A stretch of 64,000 nucleotides of DNA from an uncultured Pelagibacteraceae bacterium (GCA_902634775.1 CACPLG010000001.1:141793-205792), one strand, 5' to 3'; positions 44,198 to 54,246 are shown, counted from the stretch's first letter. Numbers and translations are program-made. Notes: generated by a model not told the origin, from the sequence alone.

Positions 44198-44684
44198 AAA
44201 AAATTATGCAGATATATAACATTATTAGCGTGAAGAAACCTGCTATAAGATCATCTAAAATAACACCAAAACCATTTTTCATGTTCTTATCCACATAATT
44301 AATTGGATAAGGTTTTAAGATATCAAAAAAACGAAATCCAATGAAAGATAAAAAAACAATTATAAGAAAAAAGTTAGTCGATACAGATCCTTCATAAAAA
44401 ATTATATAAAAGAAGATAATTGGTATGGATTGACCCAAAAATTCATCAATTACGATTTCTTTTGAGTCTATTTCTTCAAATTCACCTTCCAAATTATTAA
44501 TCATCCAAACCGAATAAATAAATAAAAATAGGTTAATAAATATTAACAAAAAATAATTTATTTTAATCGTATAGAAAATATAATACATCGAAGCTGTTAT
44601 TAAAGAAGCAAAAGTACCTGGAAAATATTTTATATGACCAACACCAAACATCGTAACAATCATTTTTCCAATTTTTTTATTCAT
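44184..44684 (-). CDS. pgpA: Phosphatidylglycerophosphatase A
   Basis: FGVGHIKYFPGTFASL, KEIVIDEFLGQ, GFGVILDDLIAGF. Confidence 0.92.
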   Translation of the reverse strand: MNKKIGKMIVTMFGVGHIKYFPGTFASLITASMYYIFYTIKINYFLLIFINLFLFIYSVWMINNLEGEFEEIDSKEIVIDEFLGQSIPIIFFYIIFYEGSVSTNFFLIIVFLSFIGFRFFDILKPYPINYVDKNMKNGFGVILDDLIAGFFTLIMLYICIIFYGQI

Positions 44685-45792
44685 ATTTGAAAACTGAAGA
44701 TATCACTTCACAAGCAATAGCTTTTTCTTTTCCTATTACACCAAGTTTCTCTGCTGTTTTACCTTTGATATTGATTTGATCCTTTTTAATTTTACATAAT
44801 TTAGATATCGTCAAAATCATCCTTTTTTTATATTTACTAATTTTTGGAGTTTGAGTTATTATATTTATATCTAGGTTATTAATAAAAAATCCACTTTTCT
44901 CTATTTCTTTAATAACTTTCCTTAACAAAATTGTTGATCTTATATTTTTAAATTTCACATCTTTATCTGAAAATTTTTGTCCTATATCACCCTTTCTGCA
45001 AGCACCAAGAATTGAGTCAGTAATTGCGTGGAGAACAGGATCACCATCAGAGTGTCCTAATGTTCCTAATTTTGAATTAATTTTAAGTCCACCTAGGTAC
45101 ATTCTTTTATTTTTTACCAACCTATGTACATCAAAACCAATACCAAAATAGTATTTTAATTTTTCTTTTATGTCATTTTTAGTTGTAATTTTAATATTTT
45201 CCTCTTCGCCTTTGACCATTTTTATTTTGTTTAGATTATTTATAAATAATGAAGCGTCATCAGTTATTTTTGAATTTCCCTTTTTTTGAAGGTCAAATAT
45301 TTTTTTAAAATTAAAAGCTTGTGGTGTTTGTGATAAAAAAATTTTGTTGCGATCTAAGTTTAAAATTTTTTTATTTTTAATTAATTTAATAGAACTTGTG
45401 GTCTTCAAAACTGGGACAACCCCATCAAATTTTTTAAGATTTTTAAAGAGTTTATTTACTAATTTTATTGAAAAGTTTGGTCTTGCAGCGTCATGTATTA
45501 GCACATTTTTGGGCTTAAATTTGTACAGATATTTTAATGATAACCTAGAAGAATCAGCTCTAGATTTTCCTCCCTCTATAAAATGAACTTTGTTTTTACT
45601 CAATTTTTTTATGTATTTTTTGTGACCTTTATTGATTGCAACAACGATTTTAGAGAATTTTTTTGATAAAATTGCCTTATTTATAGAATGATTAATTAGT
45701 ATATCACCCTTATATCTAATATATGGTTTTGGTATTTTGGAAATAAATCTATTACTTTTTCCAGCTGCTAATATTATAAAACAATTACTCAT
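44677..45792 (-). CDS. ispDF: Bifunctional IspD/IspF (MEP pathway)
   Basis: IspD part IILAAGKSNRF, VLIHDAARP; IspF part FGIGFDVHRL, LGHSDGDPVLHAITDSILGA, KGKTAEKLGVIG. Confidence 0.95.
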   Translation of the reverse strand: MSNCFIILAAGKSNRFISKIPKPYIRYKGDILINHSINKAILSKKFSKIVVAINKGHKKYIKKLSKNKVHFIEGGKSRADSSRLSLKYLYKFKPKNVLIHDAARPNFSIKLVNKLFKNLKKFDGVVPVLKTTSSIKLIKNKKILNLDRNKIFLSQTPQAFNFKKIFDLQKKGNSKITDDASLFINNLNKIKMVKGEEENIKITTKNDIKEKLKYYFGIGFDVHRLVKNKRMYLGGLKINSKLGTLGHSDGDPVLHAITDSILGACRKGDIGQKFSDKDVKFKNIRSTILLRKVIKEIEKSGFFINNLDINIITQTPKISKYKKRMILTISKLCKIKKDQINIKGKTAEKLGVIGKEKAIACEVISSVFKYE

Positions 45793-45825
45793 ATATTATG
45801 ATGAATTTTAAAGTACTACATTATT

Positions 45826-47607
45826 ATGCTTAAATTTATAAGAAAAAATATTTTTATTATTTTAATATTTATAACTACACTATTTCTTGGTTTTTTAACG
45901 TTTTTAACTTTCATTGATAAGAGTTTTATTGAACTTACAGATGAGAATTTACAATATTTGTTAGTATCGAATATTTTATTATTACTAGTTTTTTTCTCAA
46001 TGATTTTTTTTGAGATTAAAAATTCTATCAAAAATGAGATAGCAATAGAAGGATCTAGAGCAAATAGGAAATATATAACCTTCTTTTCTTTATTCACATT
46101 AATACCTTCTATTTTGATATCTATTTTTTCTTTATTTTTATTTTCTTTTGCACTCGAAAAGTATTTCGATAAAAAAATTACTACTGCTGTTAGTAACTCT
46201 TATCAGTTAGCAATTAATTATGTTAGCACAGTTAGAAATAAAGTTGAGTCTGATATTGTATTGGCTGCATTCGATTTAAATAAAAACGTTTCTATTTTTA
46301 ATGAAAATAAACAAAGGTTTGAAAATTATTTAAATTCACAAAAACTAGTAAGAAAATTAGATGCAATTTTTCTAATTGATAATTCTGGCAAGTTGTTAAT
46401 GTCGACAGATAGAAACCAGATTCAATACATTCCACCGTCAACTGAACAGTTAAAAATGGTGCTTAATGATGAAAGACCACTAAAAATATTAAATGCATAT
46501 AAAAATACATCTGCTGCACTAATGAAGCTGGCTAACTATGATAATACTTTCATTTATATAATAAAATATTTAGACCCCAAAATTTCTCAATACTTAACTG
46601 AGTCAAGTGAGGCTTTAGATTTTTATTATACTGTACAGGATAAAAGAACTGGGATAAAATTTTCATTTGCTATTATCTATATAATAATTGTTACTCTCCT
46701 TTTATTCTTGTCAATTTCTATAGCAATAAGATTTTCATCTAGATTCTTTTTGTCCATTAATAACTTGATTTCTGCCTCTACTAATATTGGAAAAGGTAAT
46801 TTAAATTCAAAAGTTCCAGAAATTAAAACTGATAAAGAGCTTGAAGTTCTTAATAAAAATTTTAATCAGATGATAGATAGATTAAAATATCAACAAAATA
46901 AACTTCTAGCTAATGAAAGACATGAAGCCTGGGAAAGCGTTGCTAGAAAAATTGCACATGAAATAAAGAATCCCTTAACACCGATACAACTCATCATAGA
47001 CAGTCTGAGAAAAAAATATTCAGAATTGTTTGATGAAAAAAACAAAGAGTCATTTTTGGAAAAAATTAAAACAATAAATAAACAAATCAAGCTTATTGAA
47101 AAACTTGTAAATGAATTTTCTGACTTCGCAAGAATGCCTAAACCTATTTTTAAAAAAAACGAATTAAACAAAATTATTAAAGATTCAATAAATTTGATGA
47201 AAACCAATGATAAAGATATAGTTATAAATTTTAATACTAAAGAAGTTCATTATGTAAACAGTGATACTGAACAATTAAATAGAGTTTTTATTAACCTCCT
47301 TAAAAATTCAATTGAAAGTCTCAAAGAAAAACACCAAAAAACAGGTGATTTTAAGAAGAAAATCGATGTAGAAATTCAATTAATAAATGACTATATAAGC
47401 ATCGTTGTACAAGATAATGGATCAGGTTTTACGAATAACGACCTTAAAACACTTTCAAAACCTTATTTCACGACAAAAAAAGAGGGTAGTGGTTTAGGTC
47501 TTTCTATCGTAGAAAAAATTTTAAACGATCACAATGGATTTATAGAATTTATCTCACAAAAAGAAGGAGCAAAAATAAAAATTTTATTACCAAAATATGT
47601 CAACTGA
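45826..47607 (+). CDS. ntrY: NtrY-family sensor histidine kinase
   Basis: N-terminal TM region, HAMP, HisKA WESVARKIAHEIKNPLTPIQL, HATPase_c DNGSGF...GSGLGLSIV. Confidence 0.92.
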   Translation: MLKFIRKNIFIILIFITTLFLGFLTFLTFIDKSFIELTDENLQYLLVSNILLLLVFFSMIFFEIKNSIKNEIAIEGSRANRKYITFFSLFTLIPSILISIFSLFLFSFALEKYFDKKITTAVSNSYQLAINYVSTVRNKVESDIVLAAFDLNKNVSIFNENKQRFENYLNSQKLVRKLDAIFLIDNSGKLLMSTDRNQIQYIPPSTEQLKMVLNDERPLKILNAYKNTSAALMKLANYDNTFIYIIKYLDPKISQYLTESSEALDFYYTVQDKRTGIKFSFAIIYIIIVTLLLFLSISIAIRFSSRFFLSINNLISASTNIGKGNLNSKVPEIKTDKELEVLNKNFNQMIDRLKYQQNKLLANERHEAWESVARKIAHEIKNPLTPIQLIIDSLRKKYSELFDEKNKESFLEKIKTINKQIKLIEKLVNEFSDFARMPKPIFKKNELNKIIKDSINLMKTNDKDIVINFNTKEVHYVNSDTEQLNRVFINLLKNSIESLKEKHQKTGDFKKKIDVEIQLINDYISIVVQDNGSGFTNNDLKTLSKPYFTTKKEGSGLGLSIVEKILNDHNGFIEFISQKEGAKIKILLPKYVN

Positions 47608-48949
47608 AATTCTAATAATTGATGACAACCCAGATATAAGAAATATTCTAAAGGATTTAATTTCTGACGCGGGATATGAAACTAGAATTGCTGCAAATTA
47701 TAATCAGGCTTTAAATGAAATAGATAAAAAATTACCTGATGTTGCAATTATAGATGTGAAACTTGATAAAGGAGACAATGATGGTATTGAACTTTTAAAT
47801 CATATTAAAAATAAAAATAAAGATATTCCAGTAATAATTATTTCTGGACACGCTAATATCGAAATGGCTATCAAATCTCTCAAATCCGGGGCATTTGAAT
47901 TCTTAGAAAAACCTTTTGATGAAGAAAGATTAATGAATTTTGTCAAAAGAGCTGTAGAAAACTTTAAATTAAAAAATGAAAACAAAGTACTTGAAACTAA
48001 ACTATTTCATTCATTTGATTTAATAGGAAATAGTCAGAATATTGAAAAAATAAAAGAACAAATACAAAAGCTTTCCAACTCGGAAAGTAGAATATTTATA
48101 TATGGACCAACAGGCTCTGGTAAAGAATTGATAGCTAGAAAAATTCATAAACTTTCAAAAAGAAATAAAGGTCCATTTATCATTTTAAATGGAGCATTGT
48201 TAGATGTTAAAAAATATGAGTTAGAACTTTTTGGAGAGGAAAAAGAGAATGGCTCAATTACATATGGTTCTCTTGAAAAAGCTTCTGGAGGAACTTTGTT
48301 GATAGACGAAATTTCTGAAATACCTCTTGAAACACAATCAAAAATATTGAGAGTTTTAATTGATCAAAAGTTTAAAAGAATAAATAGTAATCACGACATT
48401 AAAGTAAACGTAAGAATAATTTGTACATCTAGTAAAAATATTAATAACGAAACTCAACTTGGTAATTTTAGGGAGGACCTATTCCATAGGTTAAATGTTT
48501 TTCAAATTAGCATCGAACCATTAAGTAGTAGGGTAAGTGATATACCTCTTTTAATTGAGTATTTTTCAAATACTATCTCAAAAACATATAATCTCAAAAA
48601 TCTGAATATTGATAAAGAAGACTCATATTTAATAAATCATCATTGGCCTGGAAATGTAAGAGAGCTAAGAAATTTGATAGAAAGAATTGCTATATTATCA
48701 AATAATGACCAAAATAAAATTAAGACAATCATCAAAGAGTCTATAAAACAGGGTGGCATAGAAACGATCAAAGATAACAATTTATCTGTTCCTCTAAAAG
48801 AAGCGAGAGAAAACTTTGAAAAAGAATATTTAACAACTCAATTAAAAAAATTTGGGGGAAATATTTCAAAAACAGCAAAGTTTGTAGGAATGGAAAGATC
48901 CGCCCTTCATAGAAAATTAAAAGGTTTAGGAGTTAAGGACTTAAATTAA
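47597..48949 (+). CDS. ntrX: NtrX-family response regulator (receiver, AAA+, Fis-type HTH)
   Basis: Receiver IDDNPDIR...AIIDVKL; Walker A GPTGSGKE; C-terminal NISKTAKFVGMERSALHRKLKGLGV. Confidence 0.93.
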   Translation: MSTEILIIDDNPDIRNILKDLISDAGYETRIAANYNQALNEIDKKLPDVAIIDVKLDKGDNDGIELLNHIKNKNKDIPVIIISGHANIEMAIKSLKSGAFEFLEKPFDEERLMNFVKRAVENFKLKNENKVLETKLFHSFDLIGNSQNIEKIKEQIQKLSNSESRIFIYGPTGSGKELIARKIHKLSKRNKGPFIILNGALLDVKKYELELFGEEKENGSITYGSLEKASGGTLLIDEISEIPLETQSKILRVLIDQKFKRINSNHDIKVNVRIICTSSKNINNETQLGNFREDLFHRLNVFQISIEPLSSRVSDIPLLIEYFSNTISKTYNLKNLNIDKEDSYLINHHWPGNVRELRNLIERIAILSNNDQNKIKTIIKESIKQGGIETIKDNNLSVPLKEARENFEKEYLTTQLKKFGGNISKTAKFVGMERSALHRKLKGLGVKDLN

Positions 48950-50322
48950 TGAATATAATAATTTGTGGGGCAGGTAGAGTAGGCTATACCATAGCTAAAC
49001 TTTTAAGCGAACAAGATCATTCTATTACTGTTATTGATCAATCTAGCGAAGATATCCAAAAAATTAATGATGATTTGGATGTTAAATCTATAGTTGGAAA
49101 AGCCACATACCCATCAATACTTGAAAAAGCTAATGCCGAGGATGCTGACATGATAATTGCTGTTACGCGAAATGATGAGATTAACATGTTAATTTGTCAA
49201 ATCGCTTTTTCTATTTTTAAAATTGGAAAAAAAATTGCAAGAATTAGATCTCAAGATTACTTAAATCCAAAATTTTCTCTAGTTTATAATAAAGAAAATT
49301 TACCTATTGATGTGATAATTTCTCCTGAGGTGGAAATTGCTAAATCAATACAAAGAAAGCTAGAGGCACCAGGGGCAATCGATAACGTCCCTTTTGCTGA
49401 TAACAAGATACGTTTGCTTGAAATTGATGTTAATGAAAAATGCCCATTGATTAACATTGAGTTGAACAAAATTACTAAAAAATTTCCAAAATTGGAAGCA
49501 AATATTCTTGGTGTTGTCCGAGAAGAGAAATTTATAATTTTAAAAAAAAATGATGTTTTAAAACTGAATGACCAGGCTTATGTAATTATTAATTCATCTC
49601 AAATGCAATTAACATTAGATGCTTTCGGACATAATGAAAAAATTTCTAATAAGTTTTTAATTATCGGTGGTGGAAATATAGGTTTCAATTTAGCAAAAAA
49701 TCTTGAAAGTTCTCATGAGTCTGCAAGGATAAAGATAATTGAAAAGAATAAAGAGAGAGCAGAATACATAGCTAATGAACTGAATAACTCTCTAGTTATT
49801 AATGGCAATGGACTTGAAGAAGATGTTTTGAAAGAGGCAAATATAGATGACTCTGAAACTGTTTTAGCCTTAACAAATGATGATGAAGATAATTTAATGG
49901 TAAGTGTTTTGGTTGAGAAATTTTCAAAAGATAAAAGGACTATGGCGCTAATAAATAAACCAAATTATTCAATTCTCCAATCCTCTTTAAAAATTGACGA
50001 CTTAATCGACCCACGAATGAATACAGTTTCAAGTATACTTAAACATGTTCATAAAGGGACAATTGAAACAGCTTACAGTATTTCAAATGGGGATTATGAA
50101 GTTATTGAAGCAGAGATAATCGATTCATCAGAACTAATTGACAAAGAGCTCAAAAACTCAAATTTGCCAGAAGATATAAGAATTGGAGCAATATTAAGAA
50201 AAAATGATATAATAATTCCATCTTCAAAATTCGTTTTCAAAAAAAAAGATACAGTTGTTTTTTTAGCAAAAAGAGATCAGTTACCAGTTGTAGAAAACTT
50301 GTTTAGAATTAGCTCGATTTAG
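48949..50322 (+). CDS. trkA: Trk potassium uptake protein TrkA
   Basis: Two TrkA-N/TrkA-C units: IICGAGRVGYTIAKLL and IIGGGNIGFNLAKNLE. Confidence 0.95.
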   Translation: MNIIICGAGRVGYTIAKLLSEQDHSITVIDQSSEDIQKINDDLDVKSIVGKATYPSILEKANAEDADMIIAVTRNDEINMLICQIAFSIFKIGKKIARIRSQDYLNPKFSLVYNKENLPIDVIISPEVEIAKSIQRKLEAPGAIDNVPFADNKIRLLEIDVNEKCPLINIELNKITKKFPKLEANILGVVREEKFIILKKNDVLKLNDQAYVIINSSQMQLTLDAFGHNEKISNKFLIIGGGNIGFNLAKNLESSHESARIKIIEKNKERAEYIANELNNSLVINGNGLEEDVLKEANIDDSETVLALTNDDEDNLMVSVLVEKFSKDKRTMALINKPNYSILQSSLKIDDLIDPRMNTVSSILKHVHKGTIETAYSISNGDYEVIEAEIIDSSELIDKELKNSNLPEDIRIGAILRKNDIIIPSSKFVFKKKDTVVFLAKRDQLPVVENLFRISSI

Positions 50323-51726
50323 ATGTTAAATTTTTCACAGCTGTATCTTGGTATATTTTCCCTATTCATATCTTTTTTGTCTTTTTTAAATATTATTTAT
50401 TGTTACTATTTTGATTTGTTTTTAGATATAGGTAGCTTTTTTTTTATTTTTCTAATTACACTTTTTTTTGGTTCATTAATTTTTTTTAAAAAAAAGAATT
50501 TAAAAAAGACATCTATATTTGAAAAAATTCTAACAGTCATAACTGGTTACTTGATAATACCAATATTATTAGCAATACCTTATTATTTAATTTTAAATAA
50601 TTTAAGTTTATTTGATGCATATTTTGAATCAGTTTCAGGTTTTACCTCTACTGGTTTTACAGTTTTTGAAAACCTAAAACAGTTAAACCAAAGTTTAATA
50701 TTGTGGAGATCATCAACGCAGTGGATTGGTGGACTATATTTTTTGATTTCATTGATTTTATTAATAGATATTTTTGATACAAATTTAAAAAAGTCTCTTA
50801 CAAACTTCATTTCATTTAGTAGCAGTGAGACTTTAAAACAATCTTTTAAGATCAGTTTTATTTATCTTATATTAACAGTTGTTATTTTTTTAATATTATC
50901 AATGTCTGGGGTTAGGATATTTGACTCGTTTAATCTATCATTAACCTTAATTTCATCGGGTGGTTTTTTGCCTGATAATAACCTTAGTTTAATTATTGAT
51001 GGAAAATTTCAACAACTAGTTTTGTCAATTTCAATGCTTTTATCTTTTTTTAGTCTCTTTCTACTATACAACTTGGTTTTTTTTAAAAGAAAAAATATTA
51101 ATTTTTTGTTTGAGGATTTGTACCTTTTATTTTACCTCGTGTTTTTAGCTTTAACTTTTTTTATTTTTTTCAACTCTGATAATAATTTTTTTTTACTTTT
51201 TTTGGCAATTTGTAGTTCTATCTCAAATATTGGTTTTTCTTTAGAGGTACCTCAAAATCTTATGTTTATTTTTATAATTTTAATAATTATAGGTGGGTCA
51301 TTTTTTTCAACAAGCTCTGGACTAAGATTTTCAAAACTGTTTTTATTGTTTAAGTTTTCTATGAATGAGCTCGTATCACACGCTAAGCCAAAAAATGTTT
51401 ACTCAAACAAACTGCCTTTTTTCAATATTTTTTTTAAGACAGAGGATTTACATAAGTATTTTTTATCGGTTTTAATATTTGTAATTTCCTTAAGTATTCT
51501 GTCTTTATTTCTAACAATTTCAGGGATAAGTAGTGAAATATCTTTTAAATTATCAATTTTAACTCTTATGAATACTGTTAATTCCTCATTAACTAATTTA
51601 GAAAATTTTAATTTCTACAATCTTGGTATCTTTTCAAAGTTTTCTCTAATTCTTTTCATGATGATCGGTAGAGTTGAATTGTTATCTATTTTAATTATCT
51701 TGAAAAAATTCTTTTTTAAAAGTTGA
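50323..51726 (+). CDS. trkH: Trk/Ktr potassium transporter membrane subunit (TrkH)
   Basis: SVSGFTSTGFTVFENL, WRSSTQWIGGLYF, GGSFFSTSSGLRFSK. Confidence 0.93.
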   Translation: MLNFSQLYLGIFSLFISFLSFLNIIYCYYFDLFLDIGSFFFIFLITLFFGSLIFFKKKNLKKTSIFEKILTVITGYLIIPILLAIPYYLILNNLSLFDAYFESVSGFTSTGFTVFENLKQLNQSLILWRSSTQWIGGLYFLISLILLIDIFDTNLKKSLTNFISFSSSETLKQSFKISFIYLILTVVIFLILSMSGVRIFDSFNLSLTLISSGGFLPDNNLSLIIDGKFQQLVLSISMLLSFFSLFLLYNLVFFKRKNINFLFEDLYLLFYLVFLALTFFIFFNSDNNFFLLFLAICSSISNIGFSLEVPQNLMFIFIILIIIGGSFFSTSSGLRFSKLFLLFKFSMNELVSHAKPKNVYSNKLPFFNIFFKTEDLHKYFLSVLIFVISLSILSLFLTISGISSEISFKLSILTLMNTVNSSLTNLENFNFYNLGIFSKFSLILFMMIGRVELLSILIILKKFFFKS

Positions 51727-51753
51727 TTTAGTAATATATATAAGATGAATTTT

Positions 51754-51830
51754 GCGCCCTTAGCTCAGCTGGATAGAGCAACGGTTTTCTAAACCGTGGG
51801 TCGGAGGTTCGAATCCTTCAGGGCGCGCCA
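51754..51830 (+). tRNA. tRNA-Arg (anticodon TCT), CCA encoded
   Basis: Cloverleaf: acceptor GCGCCCT/AGGGCGC, anticodon stem ACGGT-TTTCTAA-ACCGT, T loop TTCGAAT, encoded CCA. Confidence 0.95.
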
Positions 51831-51934
51831 GTATTCTACCTACGGTTGATAATAGATTCAGTTTAGCCTATTTATTAAGTCAATTTGTACACCAAAGACA
51901 GTTGATCAATTTTTATTAAAGTGCTTAACTAAAT

Positions 51935-51958
51935 TAATTCAAAAATAATTTTGAATTA
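51935..51958 (+). promoter_or_regulatory. Perfect inverted repeat upstream of the aap/bzt operon
   Basis: TAATTCAAAA-ATAA-TTTTGAATTA (10-bp arms), followed by palindrome TTTGTTAACAAA (51959-51970) and the start codon at 51992. Confidence 0.5.
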
Positions 51959-51991
51959 TTTGTTAACAAATAAATAACTAAGAGGAAATAT

Positions 51992-53029
51992 ATGTTTAAA
52001 CAATTAAAACAATTGACTTCTTTATTCGCTATGATTGCTGTTCTGTTTGCATTCACAACAGAAGCAATGGCTAAAAAGTCAAAAACTCTAAAAAATACTC
52101 AAAAGAAGGGTTTTGTTAGATGTGGTGTTTCTCAAGGTCTTCCTGGATTTTCAAATGCTGATGCATCTGGAAATTGGACAGGCATTGACGTTGATGTATG
52201 TAGAGCAGTAGCAGCTGCTGTACTAGGTGATGCTAATAAAGTTAAGTTCACTCCACTAAGTGCAAAAGAAAGATTTACTGCACTTACTTCAGGTGAAATT
52301 GATGTATTAGCAAGAAATACTACTTGGACACTTTCTAGAGACGCTGACATTGGTCTTACTTTTGTAGGTGTAAACTTTTACGATGGCCAAGGTTTCATGG
52401 TAAGAAAAAGCTCTGGAATTACGTCAGTAGATCAGTTTAAAAACGGTATCTCAGCTTGTACAAACATTGGTACAACAACTGAGCTAAATATGAGAGACTT
52501 CTTTAATTCAAGAGGAATTTCTTATGAGCCAGTAGCATTCGAAAAAGCAGACGAAGTCGTTGCTGCTTACGATGCAGGTAGATGTGATACTTACACAACT
52601 GATAAATCAGGATTAGCTGCTCAAAGAACTAAAATGAAGAATCCAGATGAACACATTGTTCTTCCAGAAACTATTTCTAAAGAGCCTTTAGGACCAGTTG
52701 TAAGACAAGGTGATGCTGTTTGGGAAGATATCGTAAGATGGTCATTAAACACTATGATCGAAGCAGAAGAATACGGTATTACTTCAGCTAACGCAGATTC
52801 AATGAAAACTTCTGATAACCCGCAAATTAAAAGACTTGTTGGTGCAGAAGGTGAAATGGGTGCTGCTTTTGGTTTAGATAACGAGTGGAACTTAAGAATT
52901 ATCAAGCAAGTTGGTAACTACGGTGAAAGCTACAAGAGAAATATAGCTGACACAGGTATTTTACCAGACAGAGGTCCAAATCAATTATGGACAAAAGGCG
53001 GAATTTTATACGTTCCACCAGCAAGATAA
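51992..53029 (+). CDS. aapJ: General L-amino acid ABC transporter substrate-binding protein (AapJ/BztA)
   Basis: Signal peptide; VRCGVSQGLPGFSNADASGNWTGIDVDVCRAVAAAVLG. Confidence 0.95.
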   Translation: MFKQLKQLTSLFAMIAVLFAFTTEAMAKKSKTLKNTQKKGFVRCGVSQGLPGFSNADASGNWTGIDVDVCRAVAAAVLGDANKVKFTPLSAKERFTALTSGEIDVLARNTTWTLSRDADIGLTFVGVNFYDGQGFMVRKSSGITSVDQFKNGISACTNIGTTTELNMRDFFNSRGISYEPVAFEKADEVVAAYDAGRCDTYTTDKSGLAAQRTKMKNPDEHIVLPETISKEPLGPVVRQGDAVWEDIVRWSLNTMIEAEEYGITSANADSMKTSDNPQIKRLVGAEGEMGAAFGLDNEWNLRIIKQVGNYGESYKRNIADTGILPDRGPNQLWTKGGILYVPPAR

Positions 53030-53047
53030 TTCATCTTAAAATACTTA

Positions 53048-53079
53048 AAAAGGGCTAGATTTATCTAGCCCTTTTTTTT
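53048..53079 (+). terminator. Rho-independent terminator/attenuator between aapJ and aapQ
   Basis: GGGCTAGA-TTTA-TCTAGCCC hairpin followed by a T run. Confidence 0.85.
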
Positions 53080-53092
53080 ATTATACGCTTAA

Positions 53093-54244
53093 ATGAATAA
53101 TAAAATAAAAAGATTTCTTCCCCAGCTATTAACTATCCTATTCGTAGTTTTTGTTTTTGGTTTTTTTACAATTAATGCACAAACAAATATGGATAATAGA
53201 GGTATTGATTTCGGATTTGGTTTTTTATCACAAGAAGCCTCATTTGACATGCAGTTCACTTTATTGGATTATGATGGGCAAGACTCTTACCTTTGGGCTT
53301 ATGTAGTAGCTTTATTAAATACACTTCTAGTTTCTTTTTTGGGTATTATATTTTGTACTATTTTAGGTGTTATAATTGGTATTGCTAGACTATCGCAAAA
53401 TTTTTTAATTAAGAACTCAGCAGCCTGGTATGTTGAGTTTTTTAGAAATATACCGTTATTATTACAAATTTTCTTTTGGTATTATGCTGCATTAAGAGCA
53501 TTACCTCTTCCTGAAAATGCTCAGCCTTGGTTCGGTGTAACTTATATGACTATTAAAGGTTATTACATTCCCTCAATGATTTGGGAAAATTTAAATGTAT
53601 TCATGTCATGTTTGATAGCTGCAATAGTTGCTATTGTTTTTATAAGAATTTATGCAAAAAAAGTTCAAGAAAATGAAGGTAAACAATTACCTGTTTTTTA
53701 CATATCGTTGGCTTTAATTACTGTTTTACCATTACTTTCATTTTTAATTGGAGGAGTAACCCTCGATTTTGAAATGCCAGTATTAAAACAATTAGCACAA
53801 ACATCATTTATTTTCGAGGGTGGAGTTGCATTACCACCTGAATTGATAGCTTTAGTTTTAGCGCTTTCACTTTACACATCAACTTTCGTGGCTGAATGTG
53901 TAAGAGCTGGAATTCAAGGTATAAGTAAAGGTCAAAAAGAAGCTGCTGCTTCAGTAGGGCTAACTCCTAACCAAATTTTGAAATTAGTTGTTATGCCACA
54001 AGCTTTAAGAATTATTATTCCACCAACAACAAATCAATATTTAAATTTGACAAAAAATTCATCATTAGCTGCTGCTATTGCATATCCAGATTTAGTTTTA
54101 GTATTTGCAGGAACTGCTCTGATGCAAACAGGTAAAGCGATCGAAATTGTTGGTATCACGATGTTAACTTATTTATCAATTAGTTTGGCAATTGCTGCAC
54201 TAATGAATTGGTACAATAAACGAATAGAAATTAAGGAAAAATAA
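53093..54244 (+). CDS. aapQ: Amino acid ABC transporter permease (AapQ/BztB)
   Basis: EFFRNIPLLLQIFFWYYA, ELIALVLALSLYTSTFVAECVRAGIQGISKGQKEAAASVGL. Confidence 0.94.
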   Translation: MNNKIKRFLPQLLTILFVVFVFGFFTINAQTNMDNRGIDFGFGFLSQEASFDMQFTLLDYDGQDSYLWAYVVALLNTLLVSFLGIIFCTILGVIIGIARLSQNFLIKNSAAWYVEFFRNIPLLLQIFFWYYAALRALPLPENAQPWFGVTYMTIKGYYIPSMIWENLNVFMSCLIAAIVAIVFIRIYAKKVQENEGKQLPVFYISLALITVLPLLSFLIGGVTLDFEMPVLKQLAQTSFIFEGGVALPPELIALVLALSLYTSTFVAECVRAGIQGISKGQKEAAASVGLTPNQILKLVVMPQALRIIIPPTTNQYLNLTKNSSLAAAIAYPDLVLVFAGTALMQTGKAIEIVGITMLTYLSISLAIAALMNWYNKRIEIKEK

Positions 54245-54246
54245 AT

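Noticed and set aside
51831-51991. Possible integration scar or mobile element next to tRNA-Arg
   Set aside because: No integrase, no tRNA 3' repeat seen downstream, and normal core genes on both sides.
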